Origin: Gemmobacter lutimaris
GTDB lineage: Bacteria > Pseudomonadota > Alphaproteobacteria > Rhodobacterales > Rhodobacteraceae
Reading direction: 5' to 3'
DNA length: 64,000 nucleotides
Assembly (NCBI RefSeq): GCF_003570715.1
Contig: NZ_QXXQ01000001.1
Span: 434,001-498,000 of the forward strand
The position numbers were made by a program, and so were the translations under genes. Of the stretch, positions 30,839 to 41,941 are shown piece after piece; positions within the stretch are counted from its first letter, which is position 1, and each line of letters opens with the position of its first letter. Below the pieces are notes generated by a model. The model saw only the letters and a program-made list of their open reading frames with translations. It was not told the DNA's origin and did not search any database.

Positions 30839-31423
30839 ATGACCTTGCATCGCCTGACAGCCCTGCCGCTGTCCGCCTTCCTGATCAGCCACCTGGCGCA
30901 TCACCTGATCGGGCTGATCACCGGGCCGGAGGCGCATCTGGCGCTCTCTGCCCCCTTCCGCGCGTTCTGGCGGCAGCCGGGGGTAGAGGCGCTGCTGCTG
31001 GCCGCCTTCGCGGTGCAGATCACCACCGGCCTGCGTCTCTTGTGGCGCGGCAGGGCCTGGCGCTGGCGCGGATTGCGCCGCTGGCAGGCGCTGTCCGGCG
31101 TCACCTTCGCGGGGTTCCTGTGTATCCATGTCGGCGCGGTGCTGGCCGCCCGCGCCATGGGCACCGACACCAACCTGCATTTCGCCGCTGCCGGGATGCA
31201 ATCCGGCCTCTGGGCGCTGTTCTTCGCGCCCTATTACACCGCCGCCGTGACCGCGCTTGGCCTGCATACCGGCCTCGCGCTGAGGCGCCGCACCGGGCAG
31301 CACTGGCCCTTCCCCCTGCTGACCGCCGCCGGGCTGGCGCTGGGGATCGGCCTTGTTCTGCTGATGGCGGGCCTGATCCATGATTACACCGTGCCGCAGG
31401 AATGGCGCGCCGCTTTCGGATAA
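30839..31423 (+). CDS. five-helix membrane protein with conserved-type histidines
   Basis: 194 residues from the ATG placed after operator 2; earlier in-frame ATGs fall within or before the operator. About five transmembrane helices are visible. Histidines lie inside or beside helices (LISHLAHHLIGLI, GFLCIHVGAVLAA, ALGLHTGLAL, IHDYTVP), a pattern seen in b-type cytochromes such as the membrane anchors of succinate dehydrogenase, so heme binding is possible but unproven. It is the only apparent target of the divergent TetR regulator. Confidence 0.78.
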   Translation: MTLHRLTALPLSAFLISHLAHHLIGLITGPEAHLALSAPFRAFWRQPGVEALLLAAFAVQITTGLRLLWRGRAWRWRGLRRWQALSGVTFAGFLCIHVGAVLAARAMGTDTNLHFAAAGMQSGLWALFFAPYYTAAVTALGLHTGLALRRRTGQHWPFPLLTAAGLALGIGLVLLMAGLIHDYTVPQEWRAAFG

Positions 31424-31504
31424 TGCACCGGCGCCACCTTGCCAGCCCGGCCCTTGCGGATTAAGGGGGCGCAACCCCGCATCCCCGTCAGGAAAGGCCC
31501 GCCG

Positions 31505-32809
31505 ATGATCCCGCGCTACTCCCGCCCCGAGATGGTCGCCATCTGGTCGCCCGAGACCAAGTTCCGCATCTGGTATGAGATCGAGGCGCATGCCTGCGAC
31601 GCGCAGGCCCAGCTTGGCGTGATCCCCAAGGCCAATGCCGAGGCCGTCTGGCGCGCGAAGGATGTGGAATTCGACGTGGCCCGCATCGACGAAATCGAGG
31701 CGGTGACCAAGCATGACGTCATCGCCTTCCTGACGCATCTGGCCGAACATATCGGCTCGGAAGACGCGCGTTTTGTCCATCAGGGCATGACCTCGTCTGA
31801 CGTGCTGGACACCACGCTGAACATCCAGCTTGTCCGCGCTGCCGACATCCTGCTGGCCGATATGGACCGCGTTCTGGCCGCGCTGAAGACCCGCGCGTTC
31901 GAGCACAAGGATACCGTCCGCATCGGCCGCAGCCACGGCATCCATGCGGAACCCACCACGATGGGCCTGACCTTCGCCCGTTTCTATGCCGAAATGGATC
32001 GCGGCCGCGCCCGTCTTGTCGCCGCGCGCGAGGAAATCCGCACCGGCGCGATTTCCGGCGCCGTCGGCACCTTCGCCAATATCGACCCCTTCGTGGAGGA
32101 ATACGTCTGCGAGAAGCTGGGGCTGGTGCCCGAGCCCGTCTCGACCCAGGTCATCCCGCGCGACCGCCACGCCATGTTCTTTGCCACGCTGGGCGTCATT
32201 GCCTCGTCGATCGAGAATATTGCCATAGAGATTCGCCACATGCAGCGGACCGAGGTGCTGGAGGCGGAAGAATTCTTCAGCCCCGGCCAGAAGGGTTCGT
32301 CGGCCATGCCGCACAAGCGCAACCCGGTGCTGACCGAAAACCTGACCGGCCTCGCGCGGCTGGTGCGCATGTCGGTGGTGCCGGCGATGGAGAATGTGGC
32401 GCTCTGGCATGAACGCGACATCAGCCATTCCAGCGTCGAACGCGCCATCGGCCCGGATACGACCGTGACGCTCGACTTCGCGCTGAACCGTCTGGCGGGG
32501 GTGATCGAGAAGCTGGTGATCTACCCCGAGAACATGCTGAAGAACATGAACAAGTTCAAAGGGCTGGTCATGTCGCAGCGTGTGCTTCTGGCGTTGACAC
32601 AAGCGGGGGTGAGCCGTGAGGATTCTTACCGTCTGGTGCAGCGCAACGCGATGAAGGTCTGGGAAAAGGGCGCCGATTTCAAGACAGAACTGCTGGCTGA
32701 CCCGGAAGTGACCGCCGCGCTGTCGCCCGCCGAGATCGAGGAGAAATTCGATCTGGGCTATCACACCAAACATGTGGATACGATCTTCGCCCGGGTGTTC
32801 CGCGCGTAA
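31505..32809 (+). CDS. purB: adenylosuccinate lyase
   Basis: Acts twice in purine synthesis, on SAICAR and on adenylosuccinate. 434 residues starting MIPRYSRPEMVAIW, with the fumarase-family blocks KHDVIAFLTHLAE, VHQGMTSSDVLDT, GRSHGIHAEPTTMG and the signature loop GSSAMPHKRNPV. AGGAAAGG lies about 10 nt before the ATG. A terminator follows. It is 81 bp after the membrane protein on the same strand but probably has its own promoter. Confidence 0.97.
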   Translation: MIPRYSRPEMVAIWSPETKFRIWYEIEAHACDAQAQLGVIPKANAEAVWRAKDVEFDVARIDEIEAVTKHDVIAFLTHLAEHIGSEDARFVHQGMTSSDVLDTTLNIQLVRAADILLADMDRVLAALKTRAFEHKDTVRIGRSHGIHAEPTTMGLTFARFYAEMDRGRARLVAAREEIRTGAISGAVGTFANIDPFVEEYVCEKLGLVPEPVSTQVIPRDRHAMFFATLGVIASSIENIAIEIRHMQRTEVLEAEEFFSPGQKGSSAMPHKRNPVLTENLTGLARLVRMSVVPAMENVALWHERDISHSSVERAIGPDTTVTLDFALNRLAGVIEKLVIYPENMLKNMNKFKGLVMSQRVLLALTQAGVSREDSYRLVQRNAMKVWEKGADFKTELLADPEVTAALSPAEIEEKFDLGYHTKHVDTIFARVFRA

Positions 32810-32841
32810 CAGCGCCGGGCGCAAGAGGGTGGCATTTCAGG

Positions 32842-32871
32842 GGGGCGGGCCGTTGGGCCTGCCCCTTTTTT
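32842..32871 (+). terminator. intrinsic terminator after purB
   Basis: GGGGCGGGCC and GGCCTGCCCC form a 10-bp stem with one G-U pair and a GTTG loop, followed by TTTTTT. Confidence 0.85.
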
Positions 32872-32993
32872 CATCGAAAGGCCCCGTTTCCCTTGAAAGA
32901 CCCGGCGGGTATCGGACCAAGGTCCGGCCCATGCAGGTTCCACACCCTGAAAGGCCGGAAACGTGGTATCCTTTCCCAAACCGGAGAACCGCC

Positions 32994-33518
32994 ATGCGCC
33001 TGATCCCTGCCCTGCTGATTGCCGTCACGCCCTTCGCCGCCTTCGCCGCCGGGTCTGATGATACCGAGCCGCCCAAACCCACTGAAACCTCGCAGACCTG
33101 CAAGAACGGTCAGGTCTGGGACGACAAGACCAAGGCCTGTGTGAACCCCGAGGAATCGCGGCTGGACGACGACACCCGCTTCCGTGCCGTGCGCGAACTG
33201 GCCTGGGCCGGGCGCCCCGCAGACGCACGCCGCGTTCTGGCCGCCATGCACGAAGGCGACAGCGACCGCGTGATGACCTATGACGCCTTCACCCTGCGGA
33301 TCTCTGGCCGGATCGAGGAAGGTCTCGTCCGTTACGAACAGGCGATTTCGGCCAATCCCGCAAATATCCTCGCCCGCAGCTATTACGGGCAGGCCCTTGT
33401 CCTGCAAGGTGAATACGGCATGGCCCGCGAACAGCTCGCCGCCATCGACAATCGTGAAAGCTGGGCCTGGCGCGCCCTGAACCATGCCATCGAGACCGGA
33501 GAAACCGCCAACTATTAA
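32994..33518 (+). CDS. secreted protein with short cysteine motif and TPR-like repeats
   Basis: 174 residues with a signal peptide (MRLIPALLIAVTPFAAFA). The mature N-terminus has TCKNGQVWDDKTKACV, a C-x2-G-x2-W-x8-C type motif also found in the next protein. Residues about 60-165 contain helix pairs like tetratricopeptide repeats (RAVRELAWAGRPADARRVLAAMH, EEGLVRYEQAISANPANILARSYYGQALVLQGEYGMAREQLAAI). Likely a periplasmic protein-protein interaction module; no function known. GGAG 8 nt before the ATG. Confidence 0.75.
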   Translation: MRLIPALLIAVTPFAAFAAGSDDTEPPKPTETSQTCKNGQVWDDKTKACVNPEESRLDDDTRFRAVRELAWAGRPADARRVLAAMHEGDSDRVMTYDAFTLRISGRIEEGLVRYEQAISANPANILARSYYGQALVLQGEYGMAREQLAAIDNRESWAWRALNHAIETGETANY

Positions 33519-33528
33519 GGAGGGAACC

Positions 33529-33675
33529 ATGCGCCTGAAGATCGCCGTTCTTGCCTGCCTCGCCCTGCCTGCCCCCGTGCTGGCCGAGGGCTGCCACCAG
33601 CAGACCGCCATGAGCTGCGCCGAAGGGATGCAGTGGAACGCGGGCACGAAATCCTGCGAACCCGTCTCCAGCTAA
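33529..33675 (+). CDS. 48-residue secreted cysteine-motif peptide
   Basis: Starts 10 bp after the previous stop with AAGGAGG in front of the ATG, so it is certainly translated. A signal peptide (MRLKIAVLACLALPAPVLA) leaves a mature peptide of about 29 residues: EGCHQQTAMSCAEGMQWN and then AGTKSCEPVSS. The motif S-C-x2-G-x2-W-x5-K-x-C repeats the one in the upstream protein. It resembles the core of small chitin-binding-like cysteine modules, but that is only a pattern likeness. Three cysteines; partner unknown. Confidence 0.7.
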   Translation: MRLKIAVLACLALPAPVLAEGCHQQTAMSCAEGMQWNAGTKSCEPVSS

Positions 33676-33730
33676 GCGCCCGTTAACCGGCGCCTGTCAG
33701 CCTGAACCCGGAAGAATCACCGGAGGTGAC

Positions 33731-34801
33731 ATGGCGCAGGCGCTTGCTCGGATCACACCTGTCCAGATTGCCGTGCCCCGGCCACCGGGCACGGCACGGC
33801 ATTTGTCGCGGCGGCAGAAGGCGGCAATCATCGTGCGGCTGATGCTGGCCGAAGGTTCACCCTTGCCGGTATCGGCACTGCCCGAGGCGATGCAGGCCGA
33901 ACTTGCGCAGCAGATCGGCGAGATGCGGCTGGTGGATCGCGGCACCGTGCAGGCCGTGGTGGCGGAATTTCTGGAGGAACTGGAACAGGTCGGGCTCAGC
34001 TTCCCCGGCGGGCTGGAGGGGGCGCTGTCCCTGATGGACGGGCATATCTCCGGCGCGGCGGCGGCGCGGCTGCGCCGGATGGTGGGGCTGCGCCCCGATG
34101 CCGACCCATGGGACCGCATCACCGCCCTGCCGCCCGACCTGCTGCGCCCGGTGCTGGAGGTTGAAAGCACCGAAATCGCCGCCATCATGCTGTCGAAGCT
34201 GCCGGCAACCAAGGCGGCGGCGCTCTTGGGCAAGCTGCCGGGTGACAAGGCCCGGCGCGTCGCCTATGCCATGTCGCGCACCGCCAATGTCGATCCTGGA
34301 ACGGTGCGGCGGATTGGTCTGTCGCTGCTGACGCAGCTCGATAACCAGCCCGCCAAGGCCTTCGATGCCGGGCCGGTGGAACGGGTGGGAGCGATCCTGA
34401 ACGTCTCGCCCGCCGTGACGCGGGACGAGGTTTTGCAGGGGCTGGATGAGACCGATCAGGGTTTTGCCGAACAGGTGCGCAAGGCAATCTTCACCTTCGT
34501 CCATCTGCCACAACGGCTTGCGCCACGCGACGTGCCGCGTGTGACCCGTGCGGTGGACCAGCCGACCTTGGTGACCGCTCTGGCGGGTGCGCGCAGCCCC
34601 GACCAGCAAGCGGCGGCGGAGTTTCTGCTGGCCAACCTGTCGCAGCGTATGGCGCAGGCGCTGCGCGAGGAAATCGCCGAACGTGGCAAGGTGAAAGAAA
34701 AAGAGGCCGAGGCCGCCATGACCAGCGTGATCGAGGCGGTTCGCGCGCTGGAACGTGACGGTGAACTGACGCTGATCCGCGAGGAGGAGGACGAGGATTG
34801 A
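33731..34801 (+). CDS. fliG: flagellar motor switch protein FliG
   Basis: 356-residue cytoplasmic rotor protein. The N-domain begins LSRRQKAAIIVRLML; the middle domain has VESTEIAAIMLSKLPATKAAALLGKLP; the C-domain, which meets the stator, has VGAILNVSPAVTRDEVLQGLDETDQGFAEQVRKAIFTFVHL and EFLLANLSQRMAQALREE. It ends in an acidic tail EEEDED. GGAGG precedes the ATG closely. No other flagellar gene is in the window, so this fliG lies apart from its expected cluster. Sequence is rather divergent, so a paralogue with altered role is possible. Confidence 0.85.
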   Translation: MAQALARITPVQIAVPRPPGTARHLSRRQKAAIIVRLMLAEGSPLPVSALPEAMQAELAQQIGEMRLVDRGTVQAVVAEFLEELEQVGLSFPGGLEGALSLMDGHISGAAAARLRRMVGLRPDADPWDRITALPPDLLRPVLEVESTEIAAIMLSKLPATKAAALLGKLPGDKARRVAYAMSRTANVDPGTVRRIGLSLLTQLDNQPAKAFDAGPVERVGAILNVSPAVTRDEVLQGLDETDQGFAEQVRKAIFTFVHLPQRLAPRDVPRVTRAVDQPTLVTALAGARSPDQQAAAEFLLANLSQRMAQALREEIAERGKVKEKEAEAAMTSVIEAVRALERDGELTLIREEEDED

Positions 34802-34873
34802 TCCGGCGCACCGCGTCTTGCCCTTCCCGCGCCCCACCCCTAGGGTCTGCCCGATCCAGCAAGGCGAAGGCAG

Positions 34874-35752
34874 ATGCACCAGACCGAAACCACCCGTGGC
34901 ATCCTGCTGATGCTGATCGCCATTGCGACCTTCACCAGCATGGACGCACTGGCCAAGACCATGGTGGCCGATTACCCGGCGCTTCAGGTGGTCTGGGCGC
35001 GTTATACCGGGCAGACCGTCATCGTCACGCTGGTCTTCCTGCCGCGCCTGCACCAGCTGCTGCGCACCCGGCATCCCGGCCTTCAGGCCCTGCGTTCGCT
35101 GTTCCAATTCGGTGCGACCGCTTTCTTCTTCCTCAGCCTCGGGCATATTGGTCTGGCCGAGGCGACCGCGATCACCGATCTGAACCCGGTTCTGATCACC
35201 CTGGGCGCGGCCCTGTTTCTGGGCGAGAAACTGGGCCCGCGCCGGCTGATCGGCATCGGCCTGTCGCTGATCGGCGCCATGATCATCATTCGCCCCGGTC
35301 TGGGCGTGTTCCAGCCCGCTGCCCTGCTGCCGCTTGCCTGCGCCTGCTGCTATGCCGCTTTCGCGCTGGCGACCCGCTACGTTGGCCGCAGCGAAGGATC
35401 ATCGACAGCGCTGCTTTATTCCGCGCTGTTCGGCACGTTTGCCACCAGCGTCATGATGCCGGGTATCTGGCAGCCCATCGCCGGCGGCGACATCTGGAAA
35501 TTCCTGCTGATCGGGGCACTCGGGTCGGTGGCGCAATTCTTCCTGATCCGCGCCTTCACCATCGCCGAAGCCTCGGCCATCGCGCCCTTCGGCTATATCG
35601 GCATCGTGTTCGCGACCGGCTGGGGCATCCTGCTGTTCGACGAATGGCCGGATTTCTGGACGGTCGCGGGTGCCCTTGTGATCGTGGGGGCGGGTGTCTA
35701 TGTCTGGCACCGCGAAACGCGGGGCCGCCCGCGCCACCCGAGACCGGCATGA
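34874..35752 (+). CDS. DMT-superfamily (EamA) transporter
   Basis: 292-residue inner-membrane protein, ten helices in two EamA repeats (ILLMLIAIATFTSMDALAK, LAEATAITDLNPVLITLGAALFLGEKLGPRRLIGIGLSLIGAMIIIRPG; second half AQFFLIRAFTIAEASAIAPFGYIGIVFATGWGILLFDEWPD). It likely exports or exchanges metabolites; substrate unknown. The stop overlaps the start of the acyltransferase gene (ATGA). A related transporter of the same layout is at 52124-53074. Confidence 0.9.
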   Translation: MHQTETTRGILLMLIAIATFTSMDALAKTMVADYPALQVVWARYTGQTVIVTLVFLPRLHQLLRTRHPGLQALRSLFQFGATAFFFLSLGHIGLAEATAITDLNPVLITLGAALFLGEKLGPRRLIGIGLSLIGAMIIIRPGLGVFQPAALLPLACACCYAAFALATRYVGRSEGSSTALLYSALFGTFATSVMMPGIWQPIAGGDIWKFLLIGALGSVAQFFLIRAFTIAEASAIAPFGYIGIVFATGWGILLFDEWPDFWTVAGALVIVGAGVYVWHRETRGRPRHPRPA

Positions 35753-36627
35753 AAACACCCGAAAGACCCCGGTTCCGACTGGATCACTGGCTTCAGAACC
35801 TTGTCCTGCGTGGCCTGATCGGGCTGCTGCTGGCCCTGCCCTATCATTGGCGGGTGCCGCTTTGCGGCTGGATTTTTGCGCGGATCATCGCCCCGCTGGC
35901 GGGCTATGACCGGCGCATCCGCGACAATCTTGCGCGGATCTTCCCCGAGATGCCCGAAGCCGAGGTGCGCCGCATGCTGCGCGCCGTGCCCGACAACGTG
36001 GGCCGCACGGTGATCGAGCTTTACTCGGGCGCCCCTTTCATCGAACGGGCGCTGGCCGCGCCGATGCACGGCCCCGGCCTTGCGGCGCTGGAAGAGGCGC
36101 GCGCCACCGGACGCCCCGTGGTGCTGGTGACCGGGCATTTCGGCAATTATGACGCCAGTCGCGCCGCGCTGATCGCGCGGGGGTTCCGCGTCGGCGGTCT
36201 TTATCGTCCGATGACCAACTGCTATTTCAACGCGCATTATGTGGCCGCGATCTCGCGCATTGGCACACCACTGTTCGCGCGCGGGCGGCAGGGCATGGCC
36301 GGGATGATCCGCTTCCTGCGCGAGGGCGGTATTCTGGGCATCGTGCAGGACCAGCATATGAACCTGGGCGTGAAGCTGAAATTCTTCGGCCATGACGCGA
36401 TGACGGCGCTGTCGGCGGCAGAGCTGGCGCTGAAATATGATGCGCTGGTGGTGCCGACCTATGCGATCCGGCAGGAAAACGGGCTGGATTTCGACATTCT
36501 GGTCGATGCGCCCATTCCGCACACTTCGGCAGAGCAGATGACACAGGCGCTGAACGATCATCTGGAAGCGCATGTGCGCGACCATCTGGATCAGTGGTTC
36601 TGGATTCACAAGCGCTGGAAGGTCTAG
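35749..36627 (+). CDS. lysophospholipid acyltransferase, LpxL/HtrB family
   Basis: 292 residues. A hydrophobic N-terminal anchor (LQNLVLRGLIGLLLALPYHW) and the catalytic H-x4-D type motif VLVTGHFGNYDASR, then GLYRPMTNCYFN, SRIGTPLFARG, GILGIVQDQHM and the closing WFWIHKRWK. Members add secondary acyl chains to lipid A or related lipids. Translationally coupled to the DMT transporter. Its TAG stop shares the palindrome CTAG with the stop of the convergent DUF1223 gene. Confidence 0.88.
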   Translation: MKTPERPRFRLDHWLQNLVLRGLIGLLLALPYHWRVPLCGWIFARIIAPLAGYDRRIRDNLARIFPEMPEAEVRRMLRAVPDNVGRTVIELYSGAPFIERALAAPMHGPGLAALEEARATGRPVVLVTGHFGNYDASRAALIARGFRVGGLYRPMTNCYFNAHYVAAISRIGTPLFARGRQGMAGMIRFLREGGILGIVQDQHMNLGVKLKFFGHDAMTALSAAELALKYDALVVPTYAIRQENGLDFDILVDAPIPHTSAEQMTQALNDHLEAHVRDHLDQWFWIHKRWKV

Positions 36628-37334
36628 TTCACCCGCTGGGCGGCCAGAATTTCGGCAGGGCCGGCACGTTGGATCAGGACGACCGCCTTGTCTTCGCCGC
36701 CCAGCGGCAGCGTCAGGTCAAGCGGCGGCTGGCCCGGCCATTCGGCAACCGGCTGCCAATCGGTGACGATGTTGCGATAGGTGACCGTGCGGCCCGCATT
36801 CTCGCCGCGTTCGATATTCACGGTTTCTTCAGGACGGTAGCGCACAAGCTGCACCTTCATCGGCAGGCCCGGCCCGTCGGCCGATTGCGCGCGGACACGG
36901 ATCTGCCCGCCCTCGCGCGTGACCTCCAGTGTAACGGGCGACCCCGCCCCCTGCGCGCCACGAATGGCCTCCAGCACAGCTTCGGGATCATTGCCCTCGA
37001 CCCGCGCGCCGCCGTTCACGATCATCTGGGGGGTATAAATGGTGCGGCTGCGCACGGCGCGGGCATAGGCCTTCTGACGCGCGGTAAAGCCCGGCTGGGC
37101 CAGATGATCCTCCCATCCGATGTAATCCCAATAATCCACATGCAGGGCCAGAGGGATGACACCCGGATCGGCCGCCAGCTTTGCCAGAAAGTCATCGGCG
37201 GGCGGACAGGACGAACAGCCCTGCGAGGTGTAAAGCTCGATCACCACCGGACGATCCGCCGCCGTCTGCGCCTGCCCTGCAACGGCAAAAGCAAGCCAGA
37301 GGCCGCATGCGGCTTTAAGTGCATCGCGCATCAT
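36624..37334 (-). CDS. secreted DUF1223 thioredoxin-like protein
   Basis: 236 residues with signal peptide (MMRDALKAACGLWLAFAVAGQA). The DUF1223 signature is clear: RPVVIELYTSQGCSSCPPADDFLAKLA with a CSSC redox motif, HVDYWDYIGWEDHLAQPGFTARQKAYARAV and RTIYTPQMIVNGG. Probably a periplasmic thiol or copper-related protein; exact role unknown. GGGAAG precedes the start. It is divergent from acnA across 275 bp and convergent with the acyltransferase gene. Confidence 0.9.
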   Translation of the reverse strand: MMRDALKAACGLWLAFAVAGQAQTAADRPVVIELYTSQGCSSCPPADDFLAKLAADPGVIPLALHVDYWDYIGWEDHLAQPGFTARQKAYARAVRSRTIYTPQMIVNGGARVEGNDPEAVLEAIRGAQGAGSPVTLEVTREGGQIRVRAQSADGPGLPMKVQLVRYRPEETVNIERGENAGRTVTYRNIVTDWQPVAEWPGQPPLDLTLPLGGEDKAVVLIQRAGPAEILAAQRVN

Positions 37335-37488
37335 GGTCTTCCCGATCCCCTCGTGATGCAACGGTTCTAGCCAACTAGCCCCCCGCTTGCCAATCAAGGT
37401 TTTGCGAGAGCGCGCGAGGCATCACGCCTGCTTTCGTGAAAGTGGCGTGCAAAAGTCTGCCGGGCCCGCCAGAAAGCACTGGATTTTC

Positions 37489-37512
37489 GGCATACAATTG
37501 CATACAAATGCC
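37489..37512. promoter_or_regulatory. candidate operator in the acnA promoter region
   Basis: GGCATACAATTGCATACAAATGCC has outer inverted arms GGCAT/ATGCC and an internal direct repeat CATACAA spaced 10 bp, one helical turn. TTGCATACAA-type sequences are usual for GntR-family regulators. It lies about 98-121 bp before the acnA start. Confidence 0.4.
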
Positions 37513-37609
37513 GCAGATTCCCTTGCACGCCGTGCCGCGATGCGGCATGACCTAAGGTGAATACCACGGACCCGAGCCCGAATTTCCGAGCCACAGCCAG
37601 GAGGCGACC

Positions 37610-40363
<2,754 letters not shown>

Positions 40364-40383
40364 TCAGGTCTGAAAGCTTGCGG

Positions 40384-40412
40384 AAGGCCCCGGCGGATGC
40401 CGGGGCCTTTCT
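40384..40412 (+). terminator. intrinsic terminator after acnA
   Basis: AAGGCCCCGGC-GGAT-GCCGGGGCCTT, a perfect 11-bp stem followed by TTTC, about 20 bp after the acnA stop. Confidence 0.88.
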
Positions 40413-40537
40413 GCATTCTGCGCAGCGGAAACGCAGGTGCAGAAAGGTGTTGCAAAGGGGGTGAACCCGACGCTGCACCGCGCTATAAGAAGGACAAGGC
40501 CGCGCGGCAGGTTTTCGCCGCGCTTGGGGCAAAGCGG

Positions 40538-41941
40538 ATGGGCGGGGCAACCGCCAGAGCGGTGGAGGCAGGTTTGCGCGGGTTTCTGTCGGGCGTGATT
40601 TCAGGCGGCATCGTCGGGGTGCTGGGTCTTGGCGTTTTGTCGCAATTGCTGCCGCCGCCGGCCAGCGTGCCACCTGTCGAGGTGGCGAATCTCGACGCTG
40701 CACCGGCGGCTGACAGCGAAGCACCCGAAGCGGTGGCCACGCCCGAGCCCGTCGCGGCACCTGAACCGGCGACGCCGGAACTCACAGAGCCGCAGCCCGT
40801 GGCGCAGGAAGAGGCCGCGCCGTCCTCCGAACCGCCACAGACCACGACCGAAGCCCCGGAGGCGCCGCAACCTGCCGCCGAACCGGCCCCGGCGCCGGAT
40901 CTGGCGCTTGCCCCGGCAGCCGAACCCGCCGCCCCGGAACAGCCTGCCCTGCCCGAAGCGGGGGCTGAGGTCGATGCGGCCCCGGAAGCCGCGGAACTGC
41001 CCCCCGTGCCTCCGCTGACCCCCGAGGAAGAAGCGATGCTTGCCCCGGTCGAGGAGGATGCGCTGCCCGCAGAGATGCCCGCCCATGCCCCCCCCGCCCC
41101 CGATGCCAGCGAGGAGGCCGCCGCCCCGGCCGAGCCGCTGCTGGATCGCCCGCAACCCGGCCTCAGAGGGCAGGTCGAGGGGGTGACAACCAATCGCCTG
41201 CCGTCGATCGACGTGGCTCCGCCAAGTGATCCGGCCGATGACGTGCCCGTGCTGAATGACGATCCGCGCCCGATTGCGCGCTATGCGGTGCCCTTCGACA
41301 ATCCGGCCGCCAAGCCGCTTTATGCAATCGTGCTGGCCGATGACGGCAAGGCCGGGGTGGATCGCAACGCTATCGCGGCGCTGCCGCTGCCGGTGACCAT
41401 CGCGCTGGACCCCACCGCGCCGGATGCCGAAGAGATTGCCAGCGCCTATCGTGCCGCCGGGAAAGAGGTGGCCATGCTGGCAACCGGCCTGCCGAAAGGT
41501 GCCACTGCCGCCGATGTGCAGGTCACTTTCGCGGCCAATGCCGATACGCTGCCGCAGGCGGTGGCGGTGGTGGATCTGCCGCAAGGCGGGTTCCAGAACG
41601 ACCGCAGGCTGGCCAGCGACGTGGTGCCGGTGATCAAGGATCAGGGGCGCGGGCTCGTCACGTTTGATCGGGGCCTGAATACCGCCGATCAGGTGGCGCG
41701 GCGTGAGTCTGTGCCTTCGGCCGTCATGTTCCGCCAGATCGACGGCGAGGGGGAAAGCGTGCCGGTGATGCGCCGCTATCTGGACCGCGCCGCCTTCAAG
41801 GCCGCGCAGGATGGCAAGGTGGTGGTCTATGGCACTGTCGCGCCCGACACGATTGCCGCGCTGCTGGAATGGTCGGTCGAGGGCCGCGCCGGTTCAGTCG
41901 CGCTGGCGCCGCTGACCGCCGTTCTGTCCGAGGCGCAGTAA
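40538..41941 (+). CDS. divergent polysaccharide deacetylase family protein (YibQ type)
   Basis: 467 residues from ATG 40538 (MGGATARAVEAG), placed before a membrane segment GFLSGVISGGIVGVLGLGVLSQLL; the start is uncertain because its ribosome site is weak. Residues about 40-230 are a very long Pro/Glu/Ala linker. The C-terminal 220 residues are a YibQ-like NodB-fold domain (PLYAIVLADDG, LPLPVTIALDPTAPDAEEIASAYRAAGKEVAMLATGLP, GLVTFDRGLNT). Likely spans the periplasm anchored in the inner membrane. Its last 115 bp overlap the convergent methyltransferase frame. Confidence 0.78.
   Translation: MGGATARAVEAGLRGFLSGVISGGIVGVLGLGVLSQLLPPPASVPPVEVANLDAAPAADSEAPEAVATPEPVAAPEPATPELTEPQPVAQEEAAPSSEPPQTTTEAPEAPQPAAEPAPAPDLALAPAAEPAAPEQPALPEAGAEVDAAPEAAELPPVPPLTPEEEAMLAPVEEDALPAEMPAHAPPAPDASEEAAAPAEPLLDRPQPGLRGQVEGVTTNRLPSIDVAPPSDPADDVPVLNDDPRPIARYAVPFDNPAAKPLYAIVLADDGKAGVDRNAIAALPLPVTIALDPTAPDAEEIASAYRAAGKEVAMLATGLPKGATAADVQVTFAANADTLPQAVAVVDLPQGGFQNDRRLASDVVPVIKDQGRGLVTFDRGLNTADQVARRESVPSAVMFRQIDGEGESVPVMRRYLDRAAFKAAQDGKVVVYGTVAPDTIAALLEWSVEGRAGSVALAPLTAVLSEAQ

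Noticed and set aside
34798-35748. Long frame upstream of the LpxL-type acyltransferase
   Set aside because: It runs through the DMT transporter gene in another frame, is Arg/His/Pro-rich and lacks any domain; the acyltransferase starts at MKTPERPRF with an ATGA overlap.
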